From positions 1 to 64,000 of the forward strand of contig JBGVOM010000103.1 in NCBI GenBank assembly GCA_045126515.1: a stretch of 64,000 bases of DNA. Direction: 5' to 3'. The DNA comes from RUG11237 sp045126515 (lineage in GTDB: Bacteria > Bacillota > Clostridia > Lachnospirales > Lachnospiraceae). The position numbers and the translations under genes were made by a program. Positions 26,044-35,010 of this stretch are shown one piece after another. The notes under the pieces were generated by a model. It made no database searches. It had not been told where the DNA came from and worked only from the letters and a program-made list of their open reading frames with translations. How positions within the stretch are numbered: position 1 is the first letter of the stretch; every line of letters begins with the position of its first letter.

Positions 26044-26904
26044 ATGAAGTTAAATACCGCAAACCTATTTAAAGATTTTGAATATAAAAGTCCGCAGGAT
26101 ATGCCCTATACAAAACCATTAGACATTTTATGCCATGATGCTCACTTATTTGGTTATATTCTGGTACCAAGCAGGGACTATGAAGCACCCCATCCGCTGG
26201 CAATTATGTTTCATGGATTTCCGGGTTACACTACCAATAATGATTTAGAACATGCACTGCGAAGAATGGGTTGCGTGGTAATACATATGAATCACAGAGG
26301 AGCCTGGGGAAGTGAAGGATGTTATTCTTTTACCGGTTTAATCGAAGATGCCAATGAAATCGTAAATTGGGCAAGACAGGAAGAGGTTTTGGAAGAATAC
26401 GGAATTGATAAGAATAATATTTTTTTGGTAGGGCATAGTATGGGAGGAATGACTGCTATTAACTCCCTGCGCAGAATCGACGGTATTAAAGGCGCAGTTG
26501 CCATTGCACCGTATGATTTAGCATACTGCTTTAACAGCAAGACAGAAGAAACACTGTTAGAAATGATTGAGCAGGAAGGCAAGTGCCTTCGTCAGGAAAA
26601 TTCAGCAACCATATTTAAAAATGCTGCTTTGTTTTACCGGGATTTATCTTTAGAAAATGCATATGAAAGCATTAAAGATAAAAATATTTTATTTGTGGGA
26701 GCTGAATTTGATGTGGTGGCTCCACCGGAAGAAATGATTTCGCCTTTGTGGAACAAGTTAAAAAATCATAAATCAGAGGCAGTGCAGGAATATATTTCTC
26801 TCAAAACAGACCACAGTTTGTGCGGTCAGAGAATTACTCTGGCAGAAACGGTAGGAAGATGGATTGAAAAACTGGTTTCTGCAGAAGAAAAAAAGTCATT
26901 GTAA
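26044..26904 (+). CDS. Alpha/beta hydrolase, serine type
   Basis: 286-residue cytosolic alpha/beta-hydrolase without a signal peptide. The oxyanion region MFHGFPGY, the nucleophile elbow VGHSMGGMT (Ser near 135), the acid in GAEFDVVAPPEE and the histidine in KTDHSLCG give a complete catalytic triad. This could be an esterase, peptidase or acyl hydrolase; the substrate cannot be told from sequence or context. AAGGAAG lies 7 bases before ATG. It may be read through from metY, but no metabolic connection is evident. Confidence 0.85.
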   Translation: MKLNTANLFKDFEYKSPQDMPYTKPLDILCHDAHLFGYILVPSRDYEAPHPLAIMFHGFPGYTTNNDLEHALRRMGCVVIHMNHRGAWGSEGCYSFTGLIEDANEIVNWARQEEVLEEYGIDKNNIFLVGHSMGGMTAINSLRRIDGIKGAVAIAPYDLAYCFNSKTEETLLEMIEQEGKCLRQENSATIFKNAALFYRDLSLENAYESIKDKNILFVGAEFDVVAPPEEMISPLWNKLKNHKSEAVQEYISLKTDHSLCGQRITLAETVGRWIEKLVSAEEKKSL

Positions 26905-26991
26905 TATTGACGTTTCCAAAGGGAAAAAATCAAAAAAAACTATCCTAATAGTAGAAATTTTAATGTTTTGGAAAAAAATATAAAAAAACTC

Positions 26992-27058
26992 TTGAAAAAA
27001 TTCGTAAAGTTGTGTATTTTGTATTATGTACGTTGTTAGCGGACGAATGATTGTCCGC
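26992..27058 (+). promoter_or_regulatory. Aspartokinase promoter and short leader hairpin
   Basis: TTGAAA (26992-26997), 17-bp spacer, TATTTT (27015-27020). Downstream a 6-bp stem GCGGAC (27039-27044) with GTCCGC (27053-27058) closes an 8-base loop. The leader is about 70 nt, far too short for the lysine riboswitch common before lysC; no conserved L-box sequence is present. Confidence 0.55.
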
Positions 27059-27097
27059 GGTATACAGACAGAGCGTAAAGTTCAGGAGGAAAGATTG

Positions 27098-28417
27098 ATG
27101 ATTAAAGTAGTTAAGTTTGGTGGCAGTTCCCTTGCCAGTGCAGAACAGTTTAAGAAGGTAGGAGATATTATTCGTGCAGACGAAAGCAGAAAATATGTAG
27201 TACCATCTGCACCGGGAAAAAGATATTCTAATGATACAAAAGTTACTGACATGTTATATGCATGCTACAATGCAGTGGCAGAAGGTAAGAAATATAAAGA
27301 ACTGTTAGACCGCATTAAAGATAGATATAATGAGATAATCAACGGATTAGGATTAAAGCTTTCCTTAGAAGAAGAATTTAAAGTTATCGAAAAGAAATTC
27401 TTAGAAGGTGCCGGAACAGATTATGCTGCATCCCGTGGAGAATACTTAAATGGTATTATCATGGCAAACTTTTTAGGATATGAATTTATTGATTCTGCAG
27501 AAGTTATTTTCTTTAATGAAGAAGGTGAGTTCCTTGCAGAAAAGACAAATGTTGTTTTGGCAAAAAGATTAAAAGGTATAGAACGTGCTGTTATTCCGGG
27601 ATTTTACGGCTCCAAAGAAAATGGTGAAGTAAAAACATTCTCCAGAGGCGGTTCTGATATTACCGGTTCCATCGTTTCAAAAGCAGTAAAAGCTGACCTT
27701 TATGAAAACTGGACGGATGTATCAGGTTTTCTTGTGGCAGATCCAAGAATTATTGACAATCCTGAAGTTATTACAACAATTACTTACAAAGAATTGAGAG
27801 AACTTTCTTACATGGGAGCTACCGTATTACATGAAGATGCTATTTTCCCGGTTCGTAAGGAAGGAATTCCAATCAATATCCGTAACACAAATGCACCGGA
27901 AGATGAAGGTACTATGATTGTAGAAAGTACTTGCCGTCAGCCGAAATTTACCATTACAGGTATTGCAGGTAAAAAGGGATTTGTGGCAGTTAATATCGAA
28001 AAGGATATGATGAATTCAGAAATTGGTTTTGGAAGAAAAGTTTTGGGAGCATTTGAAAAAAATAATATTTCTTTTGAACACGTTCCGTCAGGAATTGACA
28101 CTATGACAGTATTTGTTCATCAGCCGGAATTTGAAGGAAAAGAACAGGCAGTTTTATCAGAAATCCACCGCGTGGCAAGCCCGGATTCCATTGAATTAGA
28201 ATCAGATCTTGCATTGATTGCAGTGGTAGGACGTGGAATGAAGTCCACAAGAGGAACTGCAGGAAGAATTTTTGCAGCATTAGCGCATGCAAATGTAAAT
28301 GTAAAAATGATTGACCAGGGTTCTAGTGAGCTTAACATTATTATCGGTGTAAGCAACAATGATTTCGATACTGCAATCAAAGCAATTTATGATATTTTTG
28401 TAACAGTTCAGCTGTAA
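27098..28417 (+). CDS. lysC: Aspartate kinase
   Basis: 439-residue enzyme that phosphorylates aspartate, the first step toward lysine, threonine and methionine. KFGGSSLAS at 5-13 is the kinase signature; two ACT domains form the C-terminal third (from about residue 300), where lysine or threonine feedback would act. I choose ATG 27098 since AGGAGGA lies at 27084-27090; an ATG at 27026 would include the leader hairpin. Monofunctional, with no homoserine dehydrogenase part. Its product feeds homoserine and hence the MetY reaction encoded nearby. Confidence 0.95.
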   Translation: MIKVVKFGGSSLASAEQFKKVGDIIRADESRKYVVPSAPGKRYSNDTKVTDMLYACYNAVAEGKKYKELLDRIKDRYNEIINGLGLKLSLEEEFKVIEKKFLEGAGTDYAASRGEYLNGIIMANFLGYEFIDSAEVIFFNEEGEFLAEKTNVVLAKRLKGIERAVIPGFYGSKENGEVKTFSRGGSDITGSIVSKAVKADLYENWTDVSGFLVADPRIIDNPEVITTITYKELRELSYMGATVLHEDAIFPVRKEGIPINIRNTNAPEDEGTMIVESTCRQPKFTITGIAGKKGFVAVNIEKDMMNSEIGFGRKVLGAFEKNNISFEHVPSGIDTMTVFVHQPEFEGKEQAVLSEIHRVASPDSIELESDLALIAVVGRGMKSTRGTAGRIFAALAHANVNVKMIDQGSSELNIIIGVSNNDFDTAIKAIYDIFVTVQL

Positions 28418-28440
28418 GATATAAGCATAAGAAAATATCT

Positions 28441-28482
28441 AAGACCATAACATCCGATAAATACCAGATGCTATGGTCTTTT
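28441..28482 (+). terminator. Terminator after aspartate kinase
   Basis: AAGACCATA and CATC pair with GATG and TATGGTCTT around a 14-base loop, followed by TTTA. The citrate synthase gene starts 26 bases later, so it relies on read-through or a promoter that I do not see clearly. Confidence 0.75.
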
Positions 28483-28507
28483 AAATAAAAAGAAAGGAAA
28501 AGAGTGA

Positions 28508-29866
28508 ATGGTAGATTTTGGAGAATGGAATGGAATTGTAGAGGGATTGGCACATTCATGCGAAGTGAATTGTCGGATTGAACAGGAATTATACGATAGA
28601 TACGATGTAAAAAGAGGTTTGAGAGATAAGTCAGGAACAGGGGTACTTGCTGGACTTACAAAAGTTTCGCATATACAGTCATTTGAAGAAAAAGACGGAA
28701 AGAAAATTCCATGTGAGGGCAAACTTTTATACAGAGGCTATAATATTGTAGATCTTGTAAAAGGTGATATTTTAGATAAAAGATTTGGATTTGAAGAAAT
28801 TGCATATCTTATACTGTTTGGTGAACTTCCAAATACGGAACAATTAGAAACTTTTAAACATTTGCTGGCAAAAAGCAGGACACTTCCTACCAATTTTGTA
28901 AGAGATGTTATTATGAAAGCACCAAGTAAGGATATGATGAATTCTATTTCAAAAAGTGTGTTAACGCTGGCATCTTATGATGAAAATGTATCCGATATTT
29001 CTATTCCGAACGTGCTAGGACAATGTCTTATGTTAATCAGTGTGTTTCCTATGCTGGCGGTATATGGATATCATGCATATAATCATTATGAAAAAGATGA
29101 AAGTCTTTATATCCACAGACCGGATGAAAATCTTTCCATGGCAGAAAATTTCTTACGTTTGTTAAGACCGGATATGAAATATACTGCATTGGAGGCGAGA
29201 GTTTTAGACATTGCTTTTGTACTTCATATGGAGCATGGAGGCGGAAATAATTCTACATTTACTACCCATGTAGTTTCGTCCTCAGGTACAGATACCTATT
29301 CTGCTATTGCGGCGGCACTTTCTTCGCTAAAAGGACCAAAGCATGGTGGTGCTAACATTAAAGTGGTAGAAATGATGAATGACCTGAAAAAGAATGTGAA
29401 AGATTTAAAGGATGACGAGCAGATTTCAGATTACTTAAGAAAACTACTGAACAAAGAAGCATTTGATAAGAAGGGCTTGATTTATGGAATGGGACATGCG
29501 GTATACTCCATTTCAGATCCAAGAGCTACAATCTTTAAAGGTTTTGTAGAACAGTTATCTGATGAAAAAGGAAGAAAAGATGAATTTGAGCTGTATTCAA
29601 AAATAGAACGCCTTGCGCCGAAGATTATCGGAGAAGAACGTTCCATTTATAAAGGTGTTAGTGCAAATGTAGATTTTTACAGTGGGTTTGTATACAGTAT
29701 GTTGGATATTCCACTGGAGTTATATACACCAATGTTTGCTATAGCAAGAATTGTAGGCTGGAGTGCTCATAGAATTGAAGAACTGGTGAATGTAGATAAA
29801 ATCATTCGTCCTGCATATAAGAGTATTACAGAAGAAAGAACATACCGTCCAATGGATGAACGTTAA
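28508..29866 (+). CDS. gltA: Citrate synthase
   Basis: 452-residue citrate/2-methylcitrate synthase condensing oxaloacetate with acetyl-CoA. The active-site histidines are in MEHGGGNNSTFTTH (near 240) and GMGHAVYSISDPRA (near 329), and the catalytic aspartate is in NVDFYSGFVY (near 385). An N-terminal stretch of about 60 residues precedes the core, as in many clostridial members. It probably supplies 2-oxoglutarate for glutamate in an incomplete cycle; aconitase and isocitrate dehydrogenase are not in the window. AAAGGAAAAGAG precedes the ATG. Confidence 0.93.
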   Translation: MVDFGEWNGIVEGLAHSCEVNCRIEQELYDRYDVKRGLRDKSGTGVLAGLTKVSHIQSFEEKDGKKIPCEGKLLYRGYNIVDLVKGDILDKRFGFEEIAYLILFGELPNTEQLETFKHLLAKSRTLPTNFVRDVIMKAPSKDMMNSISKSVLTLASYDENVSDISIPNVLGQCLMLISVFPMLAVYGYHAYNHYEKDESLYIHRPDENLSMAENFLRLLRPDMKYTALEARVLDIAFVLHMEHGGGNNSTFTTHVVSSSGTDTYSAIAAALSSLKGPKHGGANIKVVEMMNDLKKNVKDLKDDEQISDYLRKLLNKEAFDKKGLIYGMGHAVYSISDPRATIFKGFVEQLSDEKGRKDEFELYSKIERLAPKIIGEERSIYKGVSANVDFYSGFVYSMLDIPLELYTPMFAIARIVGWSAHRIEELVNVDKIIRPAYKSITEERTYRPMDER

Positions 29867-29870
29867 AGAA

Positions 29871-29899
29871 AGCTGCCCCCAAACAGGGCAGTTTTTTCT
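29871..29899 (+). terminator. Terminator after citrate synthase
   Basis: CTGCCC pairs with GGGCAG around CCAAACA and is followed by six T. Confidence 0.88.
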
Positions 29900-29944
29900 T
29901 ATGGTGTATAGATAGTTGCTCTAGGTAAAAGAAGGAGAGAGAAA

Positions 29945-29965
29945 ATGTCGAAATATGTAAAATAA
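29945..29965 (+). CDS. Possible six-codon leader ORF (MSKYVK)
   Basis: GAAGGAGAG stands 6-7 bases before an ATG that opens a six-codon frame ending TAA. The ribosome site is better than that of the kinase gene 74 bases downstream. It could be a leader peptide or a remnant; there is no further support, and a weak promoter (TTGACT, 17 bp, CATACT) follows it, which would exclude it from the kinase mRNA. Confidence 0.2.
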   Translation: MSKYVK

Positions 29966-30038
29966 AAGTGATTGACTATTTTTTGGAAAAAATGCATACT
30001 TAAAAAGTGGGAAAATAAGGAATAAGGTGGTGCTATGC

Positions 30039-32198
30039 GTGAAAAATAAGTTGATTACAAAAGGACGGAAGGGAATAACACTTCTGACGATAGGATGTGT
30101 TCTTATCACCATAGTTCTTTTGTATGAAATTGTGCAGCAGACAAGTAAAAGTATGCAAGAGAAAACTACCACACATATTGTGGAGATAGCTGAGCAGGTG
30201 AGAACGCATATTGACTTGAGAACCAAGGTAAGCTGGGATATGATTCAAAATGTGGAGGAAATGTTGCAAATTACAGAAGATATACCGGATAACGATGTGA
30301 GCGGTTATCTTCAGTATGAGAAAAGCATGTGGGAATTTCAGAGAATATTTCTCATGTCAGATGAATTTACATATTATGATGAAAAAGGAGAATTTAAGAA
30401 TTTTAACGTAAGAGAAGAATTGTACGCCAGAATGCAGCGAGGAGAATTTATTAACACTATAGCGACAAAACATGATGGCCAGAGTACTATTTACTATATG
30501 AGGACGATAAATCCTGTAAAATATAAAGATATTACTGTATCTTCTGTGGGACTTTCTTTTTTTATGGAGGATTTGTTAAGAGAAATGCATATGAATGCTT
30601 TAGAAGTGGAGGGTGATTGTTATCTGATTGACGTGCAGGGACAGAGCGTTCTTTATACCAACGATAAAATCATTCGACAGGGGGAAGGCGTGATGGGAGC
30701 CTTGAAGCAGATTGTCGGTGAAGAAGAGGAGGATAGTCTGGAGTATTTGGAAAATGTAATTTCCCAGCGCAAGAAGGGAGCAGTGTATCTGACTACAAAA
30801 CAGGGGTCTGTCTATACCATCAGCATGCCTATGGAAGAAAATGACTGGATTTTGTTAGCTATGATTCCTGAAAAAACCATTAATAATAATCTGAACATTT
30901 TTATGATAAAGATTTTATGTTGTGCTCTTATGATTATTGGTATTGTGGTAACAATATGTGTTGGTATGTGTAAATTATATGGAAAAAAGATAGAAAAGGA
31001 AAAGGGCGAAGAGACTTTAAAGTATTTAGAACAAGCGTTAGAAGCAGCACAGCATTCGGAAAAGGCAAAGAGCCGCTTTTTGGTGAGTATGTCCCACGAT
31101 ATTCGTACTCCGATGAATGGAATTATGGGAATGAGTATGTTAGCTAAAGCAAATATACAAAATAAGGACAAAGTAGAAGACTGTCTGAATAAAATTGATG
31201 CCTTGGCAAATCATCTGGTACAGATGATTAATGATGTATTGGATATTTCAAAAATGGAAAATGAAAAATTTCACTTGAATAATAAGAAGTTTTGTCTAAT
31301 GCATATTCTAAATGAAGTTGTGGAACTGACTAGAATTCAGACGGAAGAAAAAAATCAGCAGTTTCGGGTGGAGATTGATGAAGGACTAGATATAGAAGTC
31401 TGGGCAGATAATGTGGGAATTAAAAAGATATTGCTGAATGTATTGTCCAATGCAGTAAAGTACACAAAACCGGGAGGAAATATTCTGTTTCAGGCATATA
31501 GTATAAAGTGTAGTGAAAAATTTACCACGGTAATGTTTGTGATACAAGATAACGGAAAAGGGATGGAAAAATCATACATAAATAAGATTTTTGATGCCTT
31601 TACCAGAGAAGAAAAGGACGATGTTAAGATAATTGAAGGTAGCGGTCTTGGAATGGCAATTACGAAGCAATTAGTAGAGGCAATGAACGGTGTCATACAT
31701 GTGAAAAGTGAAGTTGGCGTTGGAAGCCGTTTTACCATTGAACTTCCGATTAAGATAGAACAACCGGAGGAAATTGCACAAATGCAGGAAGAAAAGTCGG
31801 ATTTTTCCTATCAATATAAGAAGATTCTTCTGGTAGAGGATAATGCCTTAAATGCAGAAATTATGAAGGAAATTCTAAGCATGGCGGGTGCTGCGGTGGA
31901 AATTGCTTCCAATGGAAAAGCAGCGGTAGATGCTTTCAAAAGCAGTTCTGAAAATTATTATGACTACATATTAATGGATATTCAGATGCCTGTGATGGAC
32001 GGTTACAGTGCAGCACGGAAAATTCGAAGTTTAGAACGTGGAGATGCAAAAAAAATTATTATTCTTGCAATGACAGCTCATGTTTTTGTAGAAGACATCG
32101 AAAAGGCCAAAGAGGCAGGAATGAACGGTCATGTGTCCAAACCTATTGATATGAAAAGTTTATCAAAAAAATTAGAAGAATTAGAACATTTAAAATAA
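30039..32198 (+). CDS. Hybrid sensor histidine kinase
   Basis: 719-residue membrane sensor. Transmembrane helix at about 12-34, an extracellular sensing domain to about 285, a second helix at about 288-312, then a dimerisation/phosphoacceptor domain (H353 in MSHDIRTPMNG), an ATP-binding domain with DNGKGM and GSGLGMAI, and a C-terminal receiver whose phospho-acceptor is D647 (YILMDIQMPVMDG). I prefer GTG 30039, which follows AAGGTGGTG at 6 bases; upstream in-frame GTGs overlap that site. No DNA-binding partner is adjacent, so the output is unknown; ligand unknown. Confidence 0.9.
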   Translation: MKNKLITKGRKGITLLTIGCVLITIVLLYEIVQQTSKSMQEKTTTHIVEIAEQVRTHIDLRTKVSWDMIQNVEEMLQITEDIPDNDVSGYLQYEKSMWEFQRIFLMSDEFTYYDEKGEFKNFNVREELYARMQRGEFINTIATKHDGQSTIYYMRTINPVKYKDITVSSVGLSFFMEDLLREMHMNALEVEGDCYLIDVQGQSVLYTNDKIIRQGEGVMGALKQIVGEEEEDSLEYLENVISQRKKGAVYLTTKQGSVYTISMPMEENDWILLAMIPEKTINNNLNIFMIKILCCALMIIGIVVTICVGMCKLYGKKIEKEKGEETLKYLEQALEAAQHSEKAKSRFLVSMSHDIRTPMNGIMGMSMLAKANIQNKDKVEDCLNKIDALANHLVQMINDVLDISKMENEKFHLNNKKFCLMHILNEVVELTRIQTEEKNQQFRVEIDEGLDIEVWADNVGIKKILLNVLSNAVKYTKPGGNILFQAYSIKCSEKFTTVMFVIQDNGKGMEKSYINKIFDAFTREEKDDVKIIEGSGLGMAITKQLVEAMNGVIHVKSEVGVGSRFTIELPIKIEQPEEIAQMQEEKSDFSYQYKKILLVEDNALNAEIMKEILSMAGAAVEIASNGKAAVDAFKSSSENYYDYILMDIQMPVMDGYSAARKIRSLERGDAKKIIILAMTAHVFVEDIEKAKEAGMNGHVSKPIDMKSLSKKLEELEHLK

Positions 32199-32244
32199 AA
32201 TTCTAAAATTCACATAAAATAAAAATGAAAAAAATTAAACCCTA

Positions 32245-32313
32245 TTGACAGAAGGAAATAATGAACTATAATACTTGATGTACTCAATTATTGAGTATGT
32301 CAAGTATTTTTTT
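32245..32313 (+). promoter_or_regulatory. Promoter, MarR-type operator and leader hairpin of the exporter operon
   Basis: -35 TTGACA (32245-32250), 16-bp spacer, -10 TATAAT (32267-32272). Right after lies ACTTGA-TG-TACTCAATTATTGAGTA-TG-TCAAGT followed by ATTTTTTT. The 17-bp core palindrome TACTCAATTATTGAGTA (32281-32297) is a plausible operator for the MarR protein encoded next. As RNA the full 35 bases plus T-run would also act as an intrinsic terminator, so transcription may be controlled twice. Confidence 0.7.
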
Positions 32314-32366
32314 GCATGAAAAATTATGCTGGGATTGGCAGGATAAATCAGTCTGGAGGTGAAGAA

Positions 32367-32822
32367 ATGTGTTCAAGAGAAAATGAGTGTATGGAAACAA
32401 TGAACAAAATAAGACTGCTGGGGAAAAAAAACATGAAGTGTGATTCACTGGCGGTAGCAGAGTTCTTTGTACTATTAGAAATTGAAGGAATTTCGCGGGA
32501 GAGAGAAGAATGTGGTGTTACCAGTAGTGAATTGGCAGAGCGAATGGAGCAGACGGTATCTTCCGTATCGAAAATGATTAAAAATTTAGAGGAGAAAAAC
32601 TATGTTAGTCGAAAGCTTTCCCCGAAGGACCGGAGAGTGTGCTATATTTCTGTGACGGAAGAAGGTAGAAAAGAATTAGGGAAAGTAAGGGAAAGACAAG
32701 AAAAAATATTACAGTATGCCTACAGAGAAATGGGTGAAAAGGACATGGCAGAGTTCGATCGCCTTCTAAAAAAGTGGTATGCTATCATAAAAAAAGGAAT
32801 GGAGGAAACCTGGAATGATTAA
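32367..32822 (+). CDS. MarR-family transcriptional repressor
   Basis: 151-residue winged-helix regulator. The recognition segment TSSELAERMEQTVSSVSKMIKNLEEKNYV and the wing SPKDRRVCYISVTEEG are typical of MarR. ATG 32367 follows GGAGGTGA (32354-32361) at 5 bases; the longer frame from 32316 lacks a ribosome site. The gene overlaps the ABC exporter by eight bases and lies behind a palindromic operator, so it probably represses this operon and responds to an unknown compound exported by the pump. Confidence 0.88.
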   Translation: MCSRENECMETMNKIRLLGKKNMKCDSLAVAEFFVLLEIEGISREREECGVTSSELAERMEQTVSSVSKMIKNLEEKNYVSRKLSPKDRRVCYISVTEEGRKELGKVRERQEKILQYAYREMGEKDMAEFDRLLKKWYAIIKKGMEETWND

Positions 32823-35010
32823 AATTCTGAAATTTGCAAAAAAATCATGGTACTGGATGGTTGTAATCATTGCCTTACTGTTTGTACAGGCAACATGTGA
32901 TTTGTCATTGCCGCAGTATACATCAGATATTGTAGATATCGGTATTCAAAATGGAGGCATTGATGAAAGTGTTCCGAAAGCCATGAAGGAATCTACATAT
33001 AATGTAGTAAAATTATTTTTGGAAGATGGATCAAAATTAGATGAATATTATGATTATCTGGATTATGCAGAGGAAGAAAATAATAAAGATGAATATTTAT
33101 CCGAATATCCGGAATGGAAGAATGAAAACATTTATGTGTTAAATTTTAATCCGGATGCGGAAAAGGAAAGAGAAGAAGAACTGAGTGAATTGATTCAGAT
33201 TCCTGGAGCATTGTATTCTATGCTGGATGAAGAAACTAAGACCGCCCTGCCATTTTTGCCGGCGGAGGCAAGAATGGCTATGGTAAGCAGTGCAGAAGAA
33301 AAAATGTCTGAGATGGAAGGATTGGTTGGAGATTCAGTTTCGGTAGCGTTTGTCAAAGCGGTCTACGAAGAATTGGGAATGGATATGGAAAAGCTGCAGA
33401 TGGATTATTTGTTCCAGACAGGGCTAAAAATGTTACTTTTAGCACTTCTTGGTATGACTGTTGCTATTGTGGTGACATTACTTGCCTCCAGAGTGGCTGC
33501 TGTTACCAGCAAGAGTCTGCGTGACAGAGCTTTTGAGAAGGTGGTTGGATTCTCTACAGCGGAGATGAATAATTTTTCCACAGCATCGCTGATTACCAGA
33601 TGTACCAATGATATTCAGCAGATACAGATGGTTCTGGTAATGATGCTTCGAATTGTAGCTTATGCACCTATTATGGGGATTGGCGGTTTGATAAAAGTAT
33701 TTCGTACCACACCATCTATGACATGGATTATCGGAATTGCAGTGATTGCCATTATATGCCTTGTGATTATTCTTATGACAGTGGCAATGCCAAAGTTCAA
33801 GAAAATGCAGGTATTAGTAGATAAATTAAATCTGGTATCCAGAGAAATCCTAACAGGTATTCCGGTAATCAGAGCTTTCAGTCGTGAAAAGCATGAGGAA
33901 CAAAGATTTGATGAGGCCAGCCGCAATTTAATGAAAACACAGTTATTTACAAACCGTGCTATGGCATTAATGATGCCGACTATGATGTTTATTATGAATG
34001 GAATCACTGTTTTGATTATCTGGGTTGGGGCTCATGGAATTGACATGGGAGATTTGCAGGTAGGTGATATGATGGCGTTTATCACATATACCATGCAGAT
34101 TGTAATGTCATTTCTGATGATTACCATGGTATCAGTAATGCTTCCAAGAGCAGCAGTAGCAGCAAACCGTGTAGATGAAGTGTTAACAAGCAAGACTTTG
34201 ATTACAAATCCTGAAGTGGAAAAAACATCGGATGTAAGCTTGGGAACAGTAAAATTTGACAATGTAAGCTTTAAATATCCGGGTGCAGAGGAAAATGTAT
34301 TAAGCAATATCAGTTTTACAGCCAAACCGGGACAGACAACGGCAATTATCGGAAGTACAGGTTCTGGAAAATCTACGTTAGTCAACCTGATACCAAGATT
34401 GTATGATGTAACGGAAGGCGCAATTAGAATCGACGGAATAAATATCAAAGATATGAAATTGAAAAAACTTCGTGATATGATTGGTTTTGTCCCTCAAAAG
34501 GGAATCTTGTTCTCGGGAACCATTGATTCTAATTTAAGATTCGGTGCAAAGGATTCTTCCAAAGAAAATATTGTGAGTGCGGCAGAAACAGCGCAGGCAA
34601 TGGAATTTATTACAGAAAAGCCGGAACAGTTTGATTCTCCAATTTCTCAAGGAGGTGCAAATGTATCCGGTGGACAGAAACAGCGTCTTGCCATTGCCAG
34701 AGCCATTGCAAAGAATCCGAAGATTTATGTATTTGATGACAGCTTTTCGGCGTTGGACTATAAAACGGATGTAGCGGTAAGAAAGGCGCTTCATGAAAAA
34801 GTGAAAAATGATGTGGTTATTATTGTAGCCCAGAGAATCAGTACCATCATTCATGCAGAAAAGATTATTGTATTAGATGAAGGAAAAGTAGTGGGTGTGG
34901 GAACTCATGAAGAACTGATTAAAGACAATGAAGTATATCGTCAGATTGCAATGAGCCAGTTGTCAGAAAAAGAACTTGGCATTACCGAGGACAGAAAGGA
35001 GGAAAAATAA
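32815..35010 (+). CDS. ABC exporter half-transporter, degenerate-site subunit
   Basis: 731-residue fused permease-ATPase. Between the first and second transmembrane helices there is an acidic extracellular insertion of roughly 160 residues (about 38-200). ATPase motifs: Walker A GSTGSGKST, signature VSGGQKQR (intact), Walker B VFDDSFSALD with Asp instead of the catalytic Glu, and VAQRIST with Gln instead of the H-loop His. It therefore supplies the degenerate site and the good signature of a heterodimeric (BmrCD/TM287-288-like) exporter. Start overlaps marR; stop overlaps the partner gene (TAATG). Confidence 0.93.
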   Translation: MIKILKFAKKSWYWMVVIIALLFVQATCDLSLPQYTSDIVDIGIQNGGIDESVPKAMKESTYNVVKLFLEDGSKLDEYYDYLDYAEEENNKDEYLSEYPEWKNENIYVLNFNPDAEKEREEELSELIQIPGALYSMLDEETKTALPFLPAEARMAMVSSAEEKMSEMEGLVGDSVSVAFVKAVYEELGMDMEKLQMDYLFQTGLKMLLLALLGMTVAIVVTLLASRVAAVTSKSLRDRAFEKVVGFSTAEMNNFSTASLITRCTNDIQQIQMVLVMMLRIVAYAPIMGIGGLIKVFRTTPSMTWIIGIAVIAIICLVIILMTVAMPKFKKMQVLVDKLNLVSREILTGIPVIRAFSREKHEEQRFDEASRNLMKTQLFTNRAMALMMPTMMFIMNGITVLIIWVGAHGIDMGDLQVGDMMAFITYTMQIVMSFLMITMVSVMLPRAAVAANRVDEVLTSKTLITNPEVEKTSDVSLGTVKFDNVSFKYPGAEENVLSNISFTAKPGQTTAIIGSTGSGKSTLVNLIPRLYDVTEGAIRIDGINIKDMKLKKLRDMIGFVPQKGILFSGTIDSNLRFGAKDSSKENIVSAAETAQAMEFITEKPEQFDSPISQGGANVSGGQKQRLAIARAIAKNPKIYVFDDSFSALDYKTDVAVRKALHEKVKNDVVIIVAQRISTIIHAEKIIVLDEGKVVGVGTHEELIKDNEVYRQIAMSQLSEKELGITEDRKEEK

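Noticed and set aside
26905..27097. Lysine riboswitch before aspartokinase
   Set aside because: The leader after the promoter is about 70 nt with one 6-bp hairpin; no L-box core sequence is present.
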